Source: Singulisphaera sp. GP187
GTDB taxonomy: Bacteria > Planctomycetota > Planctomycetia > Isosphaerales > Isosphaeraceae
DNA length: 64,000 nt
Reading direction: 5' to 3'
Assembly (NCBI RefSeq): GCF_900129635.1
Contig: NZ_FSRB01000001.1
Coordinates: forward strand, 5,607,501-5,671,500
Of the stretch, positions 16,660 through 26,217 are shown in pieces. The position numbers and the translations under genes are program-made. The number at the start of each line of letters is the position of its first letter. Positions within the stretch are counted from its first letter, which is position 1. The notes below the pieces were generated by a model that saw nothing but the letters and a program-made list of their open reading frames with translations, did no database searches and was not told the DNA's origin.

Positions 16660-19278
16660 TCAATGGGCCGGATTGGGGCGTGCTTTTCCATCGGGCTCGA
16701 CCAGTTCGAGCAGGAGCCGGTGCGCGTCGAGGAATCGGGGCGCTTCCTCCAATGCCATGAGCACTTCGCGGCGGGCCTCATCCCGCTTGCCGTCTTCGTG
16801 GAGCAACTTGGCCAGGCGGTAGTGGACCTCGGCCGGGTCGGTGGTGTCGAGCAACGCCAGGGCGCGATAGGCCGTCACTGCCTCGGCCCGTTCTCCCAGA
16901 TGTTCGGCCGCGCGGGCAAGCTGGCGGTGTGGGCTCGGGATCAACGGATTGACCGCCAGGAGACGCCAGGCGTTGTGGGCCAGGGCCTTCCAGTTCTTGT
17001 CCGCCTCGTCCAGGGTCATCAGCCGCTCGTAGGCCGGGCCGGCATCGCCGACCCGCGCTGTCAGTTCTTCGAGAACCTTGCGTTCGGCCGTGGGATCGGC
17101 CGCTTGCTTGTAGACCTTGGCGAGTAGCACGTAGGCGTTCTCCGCCCCGACATATTCCGGGTAAAGGCCCTTGAGCTGTTCCAGAACGTCCTTGGCTTGT
17201 CCCCACTTCGCTTCGGCCACGAGCTGAGCCCCCAGCCGTTTCCGTCCCCAGAAACTCTGGGGGTGGGTCTCGAGCCAGGTCGTGAGCGCCGCGGCACTGG
17301 CGTCGGGCGGGAGCTCCGGCTCCTCCCAGGTCAACTCAGGGGCGATGCTCTTGGCCTTTCGATGCGCAAACTCGGTGAAATCTCGATCTAGTTGATCTAG
17401 CGACGTTTTTGTCCGACCCGGCAGGGTCTCGTTGATCAGAATTCCCGACCCCAGGTCGTCGAGCACGCCGTTCAGGGCGTCGTGGCCGAACTTTTGTTCG
17501 AGAAAATCAACGGCAAGCGCGGATTCGAAGTAGGCGAACTGGAGGTGGACGGCCGACTTGGGGGCCAGGAACGCGGAGCTGAGCCGGCTCAGCGGGGTGA
17601 ACGTGGTTTCATCGAGAATCATGGCGCGGAACCGAGGATTGAACGCCTCGGCCCAGCTCGGGTTTTCCCGCCCTTCCTCATGAACCGAGATTCCCTCGCT
17701 CAGCCAGCGGGGCATCTTGTTATGCGTCTTGCTCAGGGTGATCACATGGCAGAATTCGTGCCAGAGGACGGCTTCCCAGTTCGAGGGCGACTCCCCTTGG
17801 GAGGCCGGGCTGTTGGCTGTGACCACGCGGCCGAAGCAGACCCCGAGCAGTCCGTCCGCCCCTGGGAGGCCGAAGGTCCGCACGGCGAACTCTTTGCGCT
17901 GAGGAAAGATCTCGACGATTACCGGCTCGTTGAGCGTCACCCCATATCGTTTCCCGAGCGTTTCTTTCGCTCGCCGCAACAGCGCCAGCACCCGGCTGCC
18001 ATAAAGGTCAGCCTCGCGTGCCTCCATGCGCACCACGAACCCAGCGTCCTCGAGTGTCCGAAATCCGGCCAGGCGATCGCGGAGCGTGGTCAGGTTGTAG
18101 GCGACCACGTTGTAGCCGTCCGTGGCGAAGATTTCGTCGGCGAGCTTCCAGCCCTCCTCTTCCTCGCCGAGTCGGAGCAGGTCCTGGCAAAGCTGGATCT
18201 TGGCGGGGAGGTTCTCGGGGTCGAGCTTGAGCGCCTGTCTCTGGTAGGTGGAGCCTTCGGCGAACCGGTATTTCTTGGAGAGCTCACGGCCGATCAGGTG
18301 GTCGACCTCGGGGTTCGTCGCCCAGCGTGACAATGCAGCCTGTCGTGCGAACGCTTCCCCGGCGCGGTCGTTCCGCAAGTGGGCGAGCACCGCCTGATAG
18401 GCCCAGGCTCGCGGCTCTTCGGAGTTGACCGCGAACGCCTGCTTGAGCGTGGCTTCGGCCTCACTGTACCGCTCGCCGTCGATCAGATGATCGGTCTTGA
18501 GCAGGAGGCTGTCCACGTGCCCTGGGTTGATTTTAAGGGCCTCGGCCAGCGCCTTGTCGGACTGGGCGCGGTCGTCGTCGGAAAAGGCACGGGCGAGGAG
18601 GTAGTGATAGCGTGGATCCTCGGCCGCGTCCTTCGGCGCCTTTTGAAGCGTCTGGGCCGCCAGGGCGGCGTCCTGCTTTTCCAGGGCCAGCTCGGCCGTG
18701 GCGTAGAAGCCTTCCGCATCATCGGGGTGCTGCTTGGTGACGACGTCGTAGAACTGGTCGAGCACCTTGCGGGCATCGGCGCCTCGGATCAGGAAGAATC
18801 GCCCGAGCACGAGCCGTCCCTCCGGCGTGGCGAAGCGGTGGGGGGCACTCATGACCAGGGACTCGAGCATCTTCATCTCGGCCGCCGCCTCGTCGCCGCG
18901 CCCGTTCGCGCGATAGACGTCGCGGCCGAGCATGCGCAACGTGCCGCTCGCGGGATAGCGTCGCTTGGCCGCCTCGAACGAAGTGAGCGCCGCCTTGTAT
19001 TTCCCTTGCGCCAGCTCGGCCTCGATCAGGAGTCGCGTCCAGTGTTCGCCCCAGACGCCGGTCTCGATTTCCTTGGTGGCGGCCTGGGCGCACTCGTCGT
19101 AACGTCCGGTGCGGAACAGAGTGTCCGCCTCCGCCAGGGTCACCGCGCTCGTCGACGTCGAGCCCGCGAGACAGCAGCCGAACAGGAGGAGGAGGGTGAG
19201 CGTGAGGCGAAGGTGGATCGGCTCGCGCCACCGAAGTTGAGCCTGCGGCGCTTCTGATTCTCCGGCTGGCACGCTCAT
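16660..19278 (-). CDS. TPR-repeat protein with gluzincin (peptidase-MA-like) domain
   Basis: This 872-residue protein has a hydrophobic export segment at about 23-43 (LRLTLTLLLLFGCCLAG; the Cys suggests a possible but atypical lipobox), then TPR-like helical repeats up to about 400. The metalloprotease domain carries the zinc motif HEFCH at 507-511, and the downstream glutamate probably lies in LSEGISVHEEG. More helical/TPR repeats form the last 250 residues. This TPR-peptidase_MA-TPR layout is common in planctomycetes. The ATG at 19278 has GGATGGA upstream; an in-frame ATG nine bases earlier is equally possible. It runs in the same direction as the DUF4159-MoxR row but is separated by 119 bases containing a terminator-like hairpin. 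Substrate unknown. Confidence 0.8.
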   Translation of the reverse strand: MSVPAGESEAPQAQLRWREPIHLRLTLTLLLLFGCCLAGSTSTSAVTLAEADTLFRTGRYDECAQAATKEIETGVWGEHWTRLLIEAELAQGKYKAALTSFEAAKRRYPASGTLRMLGRDVYRANGRGDEAAAEMKMLESLVMSAPHRFATPEGRLVLGRFFLIRGADARKVLDQFYDVVTKQHPDDAEGFYATAELALEKQDAALAAQTLQKAPKDAAEDPRYHYLLARAFSDDDRAQSDKALAEALKINPGHVDSLLLKTDHLIDGERYSEAEATLKQAFAVNSEEPRAWAYQAVLAHLRNDRAGEAFARQAALSRWATNPEVDHLIGRELSKKYRFAEGSTYQRQALKLDPENLPAKIQLCQDLLRLGEEEEGWKLADEIFATDGYNVVAYNLTTLRDRLAGFRTLEDAGFVVRMEAREADLYGSRVLALLRRAKETLGKRYGVTLNEPVIVEIFPQRKEFAVRTFGLPGADGLLGVCFGRVVTANSPASQGESPSNWEAVLWHEFCHVITLSKTHNKMPRWLSEGISVHEEGRENPSWAEAFNPRFRAMILDETTFTPLSRLSSAFLAPKSAVHLQFAYFESALAVDFLEQKFGHDALNGVLDDLGSGILINETLPGRTKTSLDQLDRDFTEFAHRKAKSIAPELTWEEPELPPDASAAALTTWLETHPQSFWGRKRLGAQLVAEAKWGQAKDVLEQLKGLYPEYVGAENAYVLLAKVYKQAADPTAERKVLEELTARVGDAGPAYERLMTLDEADKNWKALAHNAWRLLAVNPLIPSPHRQLARAAEHLGERAEAVTAYRALALLDTTDPAEVHYRLAKLLHEDGKRDEARREVLMALEEAPRFLDAHRLLLELVEPDGKARPNPAH

Positions 19279-19658
19279 GGATTCCATCCGTTTCGGAGTG
19301 GTCCTCGACGTCAGTCCCTTTGGATCCGTTCTGATTATAGTCCGGCTCGCACGGAGAAAGCCAAGACCTACCTCCGCCACGTTTGTCCTCGAAACGCGGG
19401 ACGCACTTTCGATTGCTCATGCCATCGTATGAGTCGATGGAGTCAGCGTCTCATTTCAGATCTTGGTGTTACAGGCGTTGGGCGGGGTCTTTCAACTTGA
19501 ACAAGTGGGTTTGATTGTGTCCCCAAGGAATGTTCGTGATTAAAATGCCGATGCTGTCGCTTTGGTGGTGCAGCCGGCAAGCCTTGAGTTTCGGCCGTGC
19601 GACTTTTGAGACACTCGACGCAACCCTGAACCCCAATGGACGAGTCGGAGCCTCGATT
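19279..19658. other. Divergent spacer between 19278 and 19659
   Basis: It must hold the promoters of the minus-strand TPR/peptidase gene and the plus-strand DUF1624 gene. No clear -35/-10 pair was found. GGAG at 19647-19650 lies eight bases before the DUF1624 ATG. An in-frame extension of the DUF1624 frame back to 19515 has no membrane-protein character and is rejected as the start. Confidence 0.5.
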
Positions 19659-20879
19659 ATGAATGACCTCGAAGTTCACACGAGAGCGGACGATACGACC
19701 TCGGGTCGGGTCGAAGGTGATCGAGAGGGGGCCAACGGACGGCTGGTCTCCGTCGACCTCCTGCGTGGGACCGTGATGATCTTGATGGTCCTCGACCACG
19801 TTCGCGACTACTTGATGGACGCGCGAGTCGACCCGACGAATCTCGGGGTGGCGTCCCCTGCGTTGTTCTTCACGAGGTGGATCACTCACTTCTGTGCCCC
19901 GACCTTCATTTTCCTCGCCGGGGCTTCGGCCTTCCTCGCGGGGACGCGAGGCAAGACCCAAGGGCAACTTTCCTTATTCCTGGTCAAGCGGGGGCTCTGG
20001 CTGATCCTGCTCGAGCAGACCTGGGTCAGCGTTTCGCTCACGTTCACCCTGCCGAAGGTGATCCTGGCGTTGATCCTCTGGGCGATCGGCTGGTCGATGA
20101 TCGCGCTGGCGGGCCTGATCTGCCTGCCCAGGGTTGCGGTGGGAGCGATCGGGATCGGCCTGATCGCGTTCCATAACCTATTCGATGGTGTTCAAGTCGA
20201 GAGTTCGGGCGTCGGGTCGCTCCTCTGGCGCCTGCTCCATCAACCGGGCTTTGTGCCGCTGACGGGGGGGCTCGGCATCCTGGAGGGGTATCCGCTGATC
20301 CCCTGGATCGGGGTCATGGCGGTGGGATACGCATTTGGTCCGGTGCTCTTGGTTCCGCCCGACCGGCGGCGCACGATCCTGGTTGCGTTGGGGATCGGCC
20401 TCACGTTGGGGTTTGTCGGGCTCAGGGCGCTGAATGTCTATGGCGACCCCCGGCCCTGGACGGTCCAGGCGACCCCGCTCTTGACCGTGGCGTCGTTCTT
20501 GAATTGTTTGAAGTATCCGCCGTCGTTGCTTTACTTGTTGATGACGCTCGGGCCGGCGCTCTTCGCCCTGGCCTGGCTCGACCGCCTTCCGAGCTTCCTG
20601 GCTGGCCCGCTGGCCACCTTCGGGCGGGTCCCATTGTTCTTCTTCTTGTTGCAGATGCCCTTGGCCCACGGCCTCGGCGTGGCGGTCGCCGCATTGAGGG
20701 GACAGCCGGTCGCCTGGCTCTTCGAGACCGCTCCCTTCCAGTCGCCCGAAGGCTACAATAACAGCCTGGCGACGGTCTACCTGTGCTGGGTCGTCGCGAT
20801 CGCGATCCTCTACCTCCCCTGCCGTTGGTTTGCCGATGTGAAGCGACGTCGCCGCGATCCCTGGCTGAGTTATTTCTGA
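19659..20879 (+). CDS. DUF1624 / HGSNAT-like integral membrane acyltransferase
   Basis: This 406-residue protein has about ten membrane helices. It opens with the family signature VSVDLLRGTVMILMVLDHVRD at about residues 25-45, whose RG and DH residues are conserved in heparan-alpha-glucosaminide N-acetyltransferase-like and DUF1624 proteins. ITHFCAPTFIFLAGASAFL follows as the second conserved helix. Such proteins move acyl groups across the membrane onto sugars or glycans; the acceptor here is unknown. The start is supported by GGAG with 8-base spacing. No operon partner; the next gene is convergent. Confidence 0.85.
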   Translation: MNDLEVHTRADDTTSGRVEGDREGANGRLVSVDLLRGTVMILMVLDHVRDYLMDARVDPTNLGVASPALFFTRWITHFCAPTFIFLAGASAFLAGTRGKTQGQLSLFLVKRGLWLILLEQTWVSVSLTFTLPKVILALILWAIGWSMIALAGLICLPRVAVGAIGIGLIAFHNLFDGVQVESSGVGSLLWRLLHQPGFVPLTGGLGILEGYPLIPWIGVMAVGYAFGPVLLVPPDRRRTILVALGIGLTLGFVGLRALNVYGDPRPWTVQATPLLTVASFLNCLKYPPSLLYLLMTLGPALFALAWLDRLPSFLAGPLATFGRVPLFFFLLQMPLAHGLGVAVAALRGQPVAWLFETAPFQSPEGYNNSLATVYLCWVVAIAILYLPCRWFADVKRRRRDPWLSYF

Positions 20880-20963
20880 TCGCTCGGCCCTGTCCTGCCG
20901 ACGGGATCATGTATGCAATAAATCATGTTGGGTTTTGTGCGTCACGGCATGAGCGTTCGAGGC

Positions 20964-21452
20964 TCAGTTGTTCCGGAACGCTCGTCTCTTTTCGCTTTGC
21001 ATCGCTTTCCCCCAGAGATTCTCTGGGAGAATCTGGAAAATCGGGTCCGCGTTGGAGCACTCTTCACAAGTGGCGCTCTTGATCCAGCCGTCCTCGATCC
21101 AGAGGGTCAATCCGAGGCTGTGGTAGTACACGGCCATCAGCGCGGTTTCACCGAGGGGTTCCGATTCCTCCTCGGGGCCGAGGAGTGCCCGCGCTTCGTC
21201 CAGGCTCAGTGTGAGGATGTCTGCGTTTTTGTAATCGAGACGATCCCAACAGTTAATTGATGAGATTGTGTCGTCCTCGGTCGAAATCCAGGATTCATGC
21301 CCCGGGATTTCGTACGTGTCCGAATCGGCATTCGGGTAAGCGGTTTCAAGCTTTCGGAGAGCGAACCGATCGATCACGGCGTTTGCCTCGGCGCCGAGTT
21401 GAAACGGACCGACCGATTTCCCCGGTATCCACTCCCAAGAGTCGACTGGCAT
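20964..21452 (-). CDS. Hypothetical acidic protein, 162 residues
   Basis: I do not recognise the family. It opens with WEWIPGKSVGPFQLGAEANA, a pattern seen in small bacterial proteins that predict a short alpha/beta fold, and is acidic throughout (EEESEPLGE). Two cysteines lie in SATCEECSNAD near the C terminus and could bind metal or form a disulphide. No signal peptide or membrane helix is seen. The ATG at 21452 has GAGG with 7-base spacing, which supports this start over a longer frame to 21695. It is convergent with the DUF1624 gene. Confidence 0.6.
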   Translation of the reverse strand: MPVDSWEWIPGKSVGPFQLGAEANAVIDRFALRKLETAYPNADSDTYEIPGHESWISTEDDTISSINCWDRLDYKNADILTLSLDEARALLGPEEESEPLGETALMAVYYHSLGLTLWIEDGWIKSATCEECSNADPIFQILPENLWGKAMQSEKRRAFRNN

Positions 21453-21794
21453 CTGTGACCTCGCTCCCTGGCCCTTTCGAGGCCTGTTCCGCAAAATCGA
21501 CCCGGTTCGGGATGTAATCCCATCCAATCCAACGGGGCCGGAGCCGACCCTTGACGACATGCTTTGCGCCCGCCCCTGCCCCGTGTCCGAGCGCCCCGGC
21601 TTGCCTCCGCGTACTCTCGCCATGCACGGCCTCGACCCCGATCGAGTTGAGTCGATCGGTTGCCGAGACAGGTCCCCGGTTGAGAGGGATTGCAAATCCG
21701 GAATTCCTCATTAAGTCTCGTGTTCTCCACGAGATCTTTACAGTCAAATCTACACTGATGGAGAGCGATTGTATGATTGTTGGCTTTAAACGAG
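21453..21794. other. Divergent spacer with a 7-bp hairpin
   Basis: It separates the 162-residue hypothetical gene (minus) from the DUF1559 gene (plus). tctcgtg (21716-21722) and cacgaga (21728-21734) form a small hairpin followed by an AT-rich stretch that probably contains the DUF1559 promoter. Nothing else is recognised. Confidence 0.5.
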
Positions 21795-22982
21795 ATGACG
21801 ACCATGCCACTGACTCGCAACCGCCTTTTATCTCGGTCCCGCCGCCCCGGCTTTACCTTAATTGAGCTCCTGGTGGTGATCGCGATCATCGCCGTTTTGA
21901 TCGCCTTGCTGCTGCCGGCGGTGCAGGCCGCACGAGAGGCGGCTCGACGTGCCCAGTGTACCAACAACCTGAAGCAAATTGGTCTGGCTCTGCACAATTA
22001 CCTGAGCACGCACACCGCCTTCCCGCCCGGTCGAATGAGCCCCGACGTCGTGATCGGTGGGGCTGAGAAGAAAGGGTACTGGACGCAATACACAAGTACC
22101 GTCCCTCCCGGACCCGGCAATTGGAGCGGCTATTATTCGGTTCACTCGCAAATCTTGAACTATATGGAGCAGGTCCCTGCCTACAATGCGTTGAATTTTG
22201 CAACGACGAATACGGATCGAATGTATAGTTCCGGGACCACCGTCTACTCGCCCAACTTCACCGCTTATGCCCTCGCACAGAGCACGTTCCTCTGCCCGTC
22301 CGACCCGAACATGACGGGTGGCGGTGTCAGCGAGAACAACTATCGGTATAACTTCGGCGGCAGCACGCCCCAGGCGGGGGCGATCAACTGGAACCAGAAT
22401 GAAGACCGCTCCAAGCCGGGCAATGGCGGGTTTACGATCGGCCAGGCGTTCGCGACGGCGCAGTTCACCGACGGCTTGAGCAACACCGTGGTTTTCGCCG
22501 AGCGGAGCAAGGGGAGCAGCCAGTCCAAGGCCTCGGTCGCTCCGACCCGATCGGATATCATCACGTCACCCAATCGGAACGTCGGCGAGCTGGTTCCGGG
22601 CGCGAACGGCGAGTATCAACTCTATTTTGATTGCTTGCAGTATCAGCCCAAGGTCGATTCGTTCAATTTCATGGATTCAGGACGGTTCCCGCCAGGCTCA
22701 TTGTACTCGAACGGCTGGCCGTTCGCCTGGTACTCGTCCACCATGTACAATCACATGGGGACGCCAAACTGGAAGGGCCAGGACTGCGGGGCCGCCAGCG
22801 CGATCACCGACGTCCCCGGCGAATACGCGATCATTTCGGCGCGGAGCTCGCACCCGGCCGGGGTCAACGGCCTGCTGGGTGACGGCGCAGTCAAGTTCTT
22901 CAAAGACAGCATCGCGCTGCCGGTCTGGCGCGGCCTGGGAAGTCGCAACGGCGGCGAGGTCCTGAGCGCCGACAGCTACTGA
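21795..22982 (+). CDS. DUF1559 prepilin-like protein
   Basis: This 395-residue protein carries a type IV prepilin-type leader: a basic start, then the cleavage site in RRPGFTLIELLVV and a hydrophobic helix up to about residue 38. The planctomycete DUF1559 domain follows, starting with QAAREAARRAQCTNNLKQIG and ending in a typical HPAGVNGLLGDGAVKFFKD block. The leader peptide would be cut after Gly by a prepilin peptidase and Phe methylated. Planctomycetes encode many such proteins, thought to be pseudopilins or surface proteins. The start is uncertain: ATG at 21795 or 21804, neither with a strong ribosome site. A small lipoprotein gene follows 70 bases on, so the two are probably co-transcribed. 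Confidence 0.9.
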   Translation: MTTMPLTRNRLLSRSRRPGFTLIELLVVIAIIAVLIALLLPAVQAAREAARRAQCTNNLKQIGLALHNYLSTHTAFPPGRMSPDVVIGGAEKKGYWTQYTSTVPPGPGNWSGYYSVHSQILNYMEQVPAYNALNFATTNTDRMYSSGTTVYSPNFTAYALAQSTFLCPSDPNMTGGGVSENNYRYNFGGSTPQAGAINWNQNEDRSKPGNGGFTIGQAFATAQFTDGLSNTVVFAERSKGSSQSKASVAPTRSDIITSPNRNVGELVPGANGEYQLYFDCLQYQPKVDSFNFMDSGRFPPGSLYSNGWPFAWYSSTMYNHMGTPNWKGQDCGAASAITDVPGEYAIISARSSHPAGVNGLLGDGAVKFFKDSIALPVWRGLGSRNGGEVLSADSY

Positions 22983-23052
22983 CGGACCGATACTGAAATC
23001 TACGAAGTTAATAGTATTGATTCGTTTGTAAGCTATTTCTCAAGGATCGCCG

Positions 23053-23520
23053 ATGCGGACGATGATGTTCGGGGCAGTGCTATGTGTTACGTTCGGCGGC
23101 TGTGGCGGGGCGGGCTCCCACCCCGGGGCGTCCGTCTCCACCTCCACGCTGGAGGCGGGCCCGCACGGGGGCATTCTCGTGCCGTTGCCCGAGCAGAAGG
23201 GCCTGGCCGAAGTCTCGTTGGAAGCCCCGCAAGGGGCCTCCAAGCGATCCTCGAAACAAACGCTCGTCGCTCGCTTCCTCCGACCGGACCTGAAGTCGGC
23301 ACTTGAGCCACTGCCTGGCGAGGTGTCGATCAAGCTGGAGTTTCCCGACCGGGTGGCGGAGACGATCCCGTTGAAGCCGGTGACCGAGGCGAACTCCCGC
23401 AACGATCCGGGACGCTTCGCCTCGGTGCCCGGCGACTATGCGGTCGACCCGATGATCGGGGAGTTGAAGGCCACGCTTCAAGGTCAAGCCTTCGCCGTCC
23501 CGTTCACCAACGGCCGCTGA
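23053..23520 (+). CDS. Small lipoprotein downstream of the DUF1559 gene
   Basis: This 155-residue protein has an N-terminal export signal ending in a lipobox-like cysteine (VTFGGC, Cys17). The mature part contains ASVSTSTLEAGPHGGILVPL and is beta-rich without a catalytic motif. Planctomycete DUF1559 genes are often neighboured by small lipoproteins of this size. AAGGA lies about six bases before the ATG. The stop is only nine bases from the stop of the convergent endonuclease-like gene. Function unknown. Confidence 0.72.
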   Translation: MRTMMFGAVLCVTFGGCGGAGSHPGASVSTSTLEAGPHGGILVPLPEQKGLAEVSLEAPQGASKRSSKQTLVARFLRPDLKSALEPLPGEVSIKLEFPDRVAETIPLKPVTEANSRNDPGRFASVPGDYAVDPMIGELKATLQGQAFAVPFTNGR

Positions 23521-23529
23521 GCGACTCGG

Positions 23530-24756
23530 CTATTTGGCCTCGGTTTCGCCCAGGTCGAGGTCGAGATACACCAGGCGGTGGTCCGAGCTCGCCACGGGAG
23601 ACATCCCGACGAGCGGTGCGAGCGGCTCGTCGCGACGGGGCCAGAACACGCCCCCGCCGACGATGTGCAGGCCCTTCGACGGCAGGACGTAGTCGGCGCG
23701 AAGGTTGCCCACCGCCCGGTCGTCGAAATCGGCCGTGTCCTGATCGGCGGGACCGTGCTGGCCTTGGTTCGCGCCTCCTTGAAGACGAGACGCTTCGTCT
23801 GCCCCCGCACTCGTCGGGATGAACCGGGCATCCACCCGCGGGTGGTTCAGGAGCTGGTCGATCGCCCCTGGCACGCTTCCACCGTCCACCGGGTCCGAGT
23901 TCAGATCGCCCAGGATGACGAACTCCGCCGGCCGGCCCTGCTTCGCGTCGGCCCCGAGATAAGCGGCGTTCTCCCCGCCCGTGAGATAGTCGGCCCAGAG
24001 GCGGATCTCGTCATGATTGCGCTTGCCGTTCCGGTCTTCCGGGCCGTCGAACGCGGGCGGCGTCGGGTGGCTCGCCAGGACATGCATCGTTCGTCCGTTG
24101 ACCAGGACGGGGATGTCCCAGTGGTCCTTGGACGAGAGCCGAAAGACGGCGAGAGCCTCGGGCGAGTACCAGGATGTCCCATCCTTCTTCAAGGGCAGCA
24201 GTGCTCCGGGCATGTCCTTCCAGAGCACTTTTCCAAACCGCCGGATCTTTGCGACGTCGAGGGGAAACCTCGAGTAGAGCACCATCCCGTACTGCCCAGG
24301 GAACTGGCCAAACCCGAACGCGTCATTGCCATAGCCGCGCGTACCGGGTTCGGTCACGATTTTGCCGTCGTGATCGAGGTCGACTCCGCTTGGAATCCCG
24401 GTGTTCACAGCCGCCGTGTAGCGGTGGGCGTATACGATCGCCGGAGCGCCGTGCTGGCTGACCGCGAGGTAATTTTGCTGAAACAAGTCGGCAGCCTTGC
24501 CATCTTGATCATGGTCGAATTCGTTGATGAGAAGGACGTCGGGCGCCACCCGCTGAATGATCTCGGCCACGTTGCGTGCCTGCGTGTTGTCCGGCGTCGA
24601 CAGGTCGCCGATCAGAGCGCCCGCCGACTCACGGTTGAGCGAGGCGTTGAATGTGGCAAATCGCACCACCCCCGGCCGACGCTCGGCAGCGGCCTGCGTC
24701 AGCGATGAAGACAGGAGCATGATTCCGGCGATAATCGCTGGTTTTCCCATGGGCAT
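23530..24756 (-). CDS. Secreted endonuclease/exonuclease/phosphatase family protein
   Basis: This 408-residue protein has a signal peptide at about 1-22 (IIAGIMLLSSSLTQAAA). The EEP fold shows its conserved blocks: VVRFATFNASLNRE (Asn), VLLINEFDHDQDG (metal-binding Glu), VILGDLNSDPVDGGS (GDLN motif) and the C-terminal SSDHRLVYLDLDL (catalytic Asp-His). All key residues for a metal-dependent phosphodiesterase or phosphatase are present. Secreted members of this type may hydrolyse extracellular nucleic acid or phosphate esters; the substrate is not deducible. ATGs at 24756 and 24750 are both possible. The gene is monocistronic. Confidence 0.85.
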   Translation of the reverse strand: MPMGKPAIIAGIMLLSSSLTQAAAERRPGVVRFATFNASLNRESAGALIGDLSTPDNTQARNVAEIIQRVAPDVLLINEFDHDQDGKAADLFQQNYLAVSQHGAPAIVYAHRYTAAVNTGIPSGVDLDHDGKIVTEPGTRGYGNDAFGFGQFPGQYGMVLYSRFPLDVAKIRRFGKVLWKDMPGALLPLKKDGTSWYSPEALAVFRLSSKDHWDIPVLVNGRTMHVLASHPTPPAFDGPEDRNGKRNHDEIRLWADYLTGGENAAYLGADAKQGRPAEFVILGDLNSDPVDGGSVPGAIDQLLNHPRVDARFIPTSAGADEASRLQGGANQGQHGPADQDTADFDDRAVGNLRADYVLPSKGLHIVGGGVFWPRRDEPLAPLVGMSPVASSDHRLVYLDLDLGETEAK

Positions 24757-25060
24757 GAATCCCGAATTGGTGAATGCCGATCGCTGTTCGATCCCGCACA
24801 TTTCGGCAACCCTGACGGCGGCCTCAAACCATCAGCCTACGCGCGGGCCGTGGGGATCTCGCTTGGAAATCGTGAATCCTCGGTGTGAGGATCGCGAGCG
24901 GAGGGATTGGCGGAACGGTTTTGCCGCCGGATTGCGTCGGGAGCGGATGCTCTGGAAGTCAAAGGGGTGTTGTTGGAGCGATTCCTGGTGGAATTGGAGA
25001 TGATCTCCGGCAAAACCGGCTGTGGCTCTAGGGTCTCGATGGAGCACGTTCCGAGTGGCT
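24757..25060. other. 304-base spacer, nothing recognised
   Basis: It lies between two minus-strand genes (AraC upstream, endonuclease-like downstream). It should hold the end of the AraC transcript and the promoter of the endonuclease-like gene. I found no hairpin with a T-run and no convincing boxes. Confidence 0.4.
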
Positions 25061-25963
25061 TCAACCGGCGACGAGACGAGCCCGCGTCTGCTCGGCCTCC
25101 TCGACGGGCGTCACTCCGAAGAGCCGCTTGAACTCCCGGCTGAACTGCGACGGGCTTTCATAGCCGACCGCCCGCGCGGCGGTGCCCGCGTTATAGCCGT
25201 CGTGGGCCATGAGCCTTTTGGCCTGGTCGAGTCGGATCCGCTTGAGGTACTGGAGCGGCGAGCTGGCCGTCACGAGCTTGAAGTGGTGGTGGAAGGCGGG
25301 GACGCTCATGCCCGCACGCTTCGCCAGCTCCTCGACGCCGAGCGGTTTCGCGTACTCGGTGTGAATGTGCTTCAGGACCCGGGCGATGCGGGCGAACTGG
25401 TCGTCTCGGCTGGCCAGGGCACGGAGCGCCCCGCCTTGCTCGTCGCGGAGCACCCGATAGGCGATTTCGCGGACCGTCTGGCGGCCGAGGATGCGGCTGT
25501 CGAGCGGGCATCTGAGCCATTCGAGGAGCCGGTTCACAGCCTCGACCAGCTCCTCGCTCATCGGAGTCGTGGAGAGGCCCCGAGGCGTTGGGCCGACCGG
25601 GGGCGAGAGCTCGTCCATCTCGAGGATCAGGTCGCCGAGCATGGTCGGCTCGACGTCGATGGCGACGATGAGGATGGGGGCCTCCGGGCTCGCGTCCGCC
25701 TCGCACTCCGCCGGCATCGGCACCGACGAAACAAGGTAGTTGAACGCGTCGTAGGTGTAGACCTCGTCGCCGAGATAGGCCCGCTTCCGGCCCTGGCCGA
25801 CGATGACGATGTTCGGGTGGTAGACCATCGGGGCACGGGGCAACGGTTGCGACCTGCGGAGCACCTGGACGCCGTCGATCCGCGTCGGGTGCAGCCCTTC
25901 GTGAACGGCAGCCTCGTCCAGCAGGCTGGCCAGTCGCTTGCGATTGTCGTGTCGGTCGTCCAT
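25061..25963 (-). CDS. AraC-family regulator with AraC_N domain
   Basis: This 300-residue transcription factor has an N-terminal AraC_N (cupin-like) ligand domain at about 20-170, with blocks MVYHPNIVIVGQGRKRAYLG and YLVSSVPMPAECEA. The C-terminal double helix-turn-helix domain at about 195-295 contains the helices EELAKRAGMSVPAFHHHFK and AARAVGYESPSQFSREFKR. The ATG at 25963 is chosen because GGAGGA lies five bases before it; the frame extends 60 codons upstream without family similarity. It is divergent from the alcohol dehydrogenase gene at 26218. In this regulator family, divergent AraC/dehydrogenase pairs are common, so it probably controls that gene in response to an aldehyde or alcohol. 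Confidence 0.9.
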   Translation of the reverse strand: MDDRHDNRKRLASLLDEAAVHEGLHPTRIDGVQVLRRSQPLPRAPMVYHPNIVIVGQGRKRAYLGDEVYTYDAFNYLVSSVPMPAECEADASPEAPILIVAIDVEPTMLGDLILEMDELSPPVGPTPRGLSTTPMSEELVEAVNRLLEWLRCPLDSRILGRQTVREIAYRVLRDEQGGALRALASRDDQFARIARVLKHIHTEYAKPLGVEELAKRAGMSVPAFHHHFKLVTASSPLQYLKRIRLDQAKRLMAHDGYNAGTAARAVGYESPSQFSREFKRLFGVTPVEEAEQTRARLVAG

Positions 25964-26217
25964 TCGGTCCTCCGTTCTTACTCGGAGTTTCATAGCATTA
26001 GGATACGATTTTCGGGGTAGGCTCGATAGATGTCCTGGATCTCTAAGAGGATTAGGCAAATCTTTTGGAGGAACGTTCCTTTCCGTTGCTGGCCGGTTGC
26101 CCTCTAATGAATCTCGGTGAGCCGGTCCGGGAGGTGTTGGCATCGGAGCCAGTCATTGGGGCACCGCCCCCTCCCCTCACGCCTGCTGGCATTGCTTGAA
26201 ATAGGGAGTAGGATTTC
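25964..26217. promoter_or_regulatory. Divergent control region, AraC / alcohol dehydrogenase
   Basis: 254 bases separate the two divergent starts. GGAGTAGGA (26204-26212) is the ribosome site of the dehydrogenase. A small hairpin ggggc-acc-gcccc lies at 26158-26170. AraC half-sites could not be defined by eye. Confidence 0.45.

Noticed and set aside
25964..26143. AraC regulator starting at 26143
   Set aside because: The extra 60 residues are proline-rich with no similarity, while ATG 25963 has GGAGGA at the right distance.
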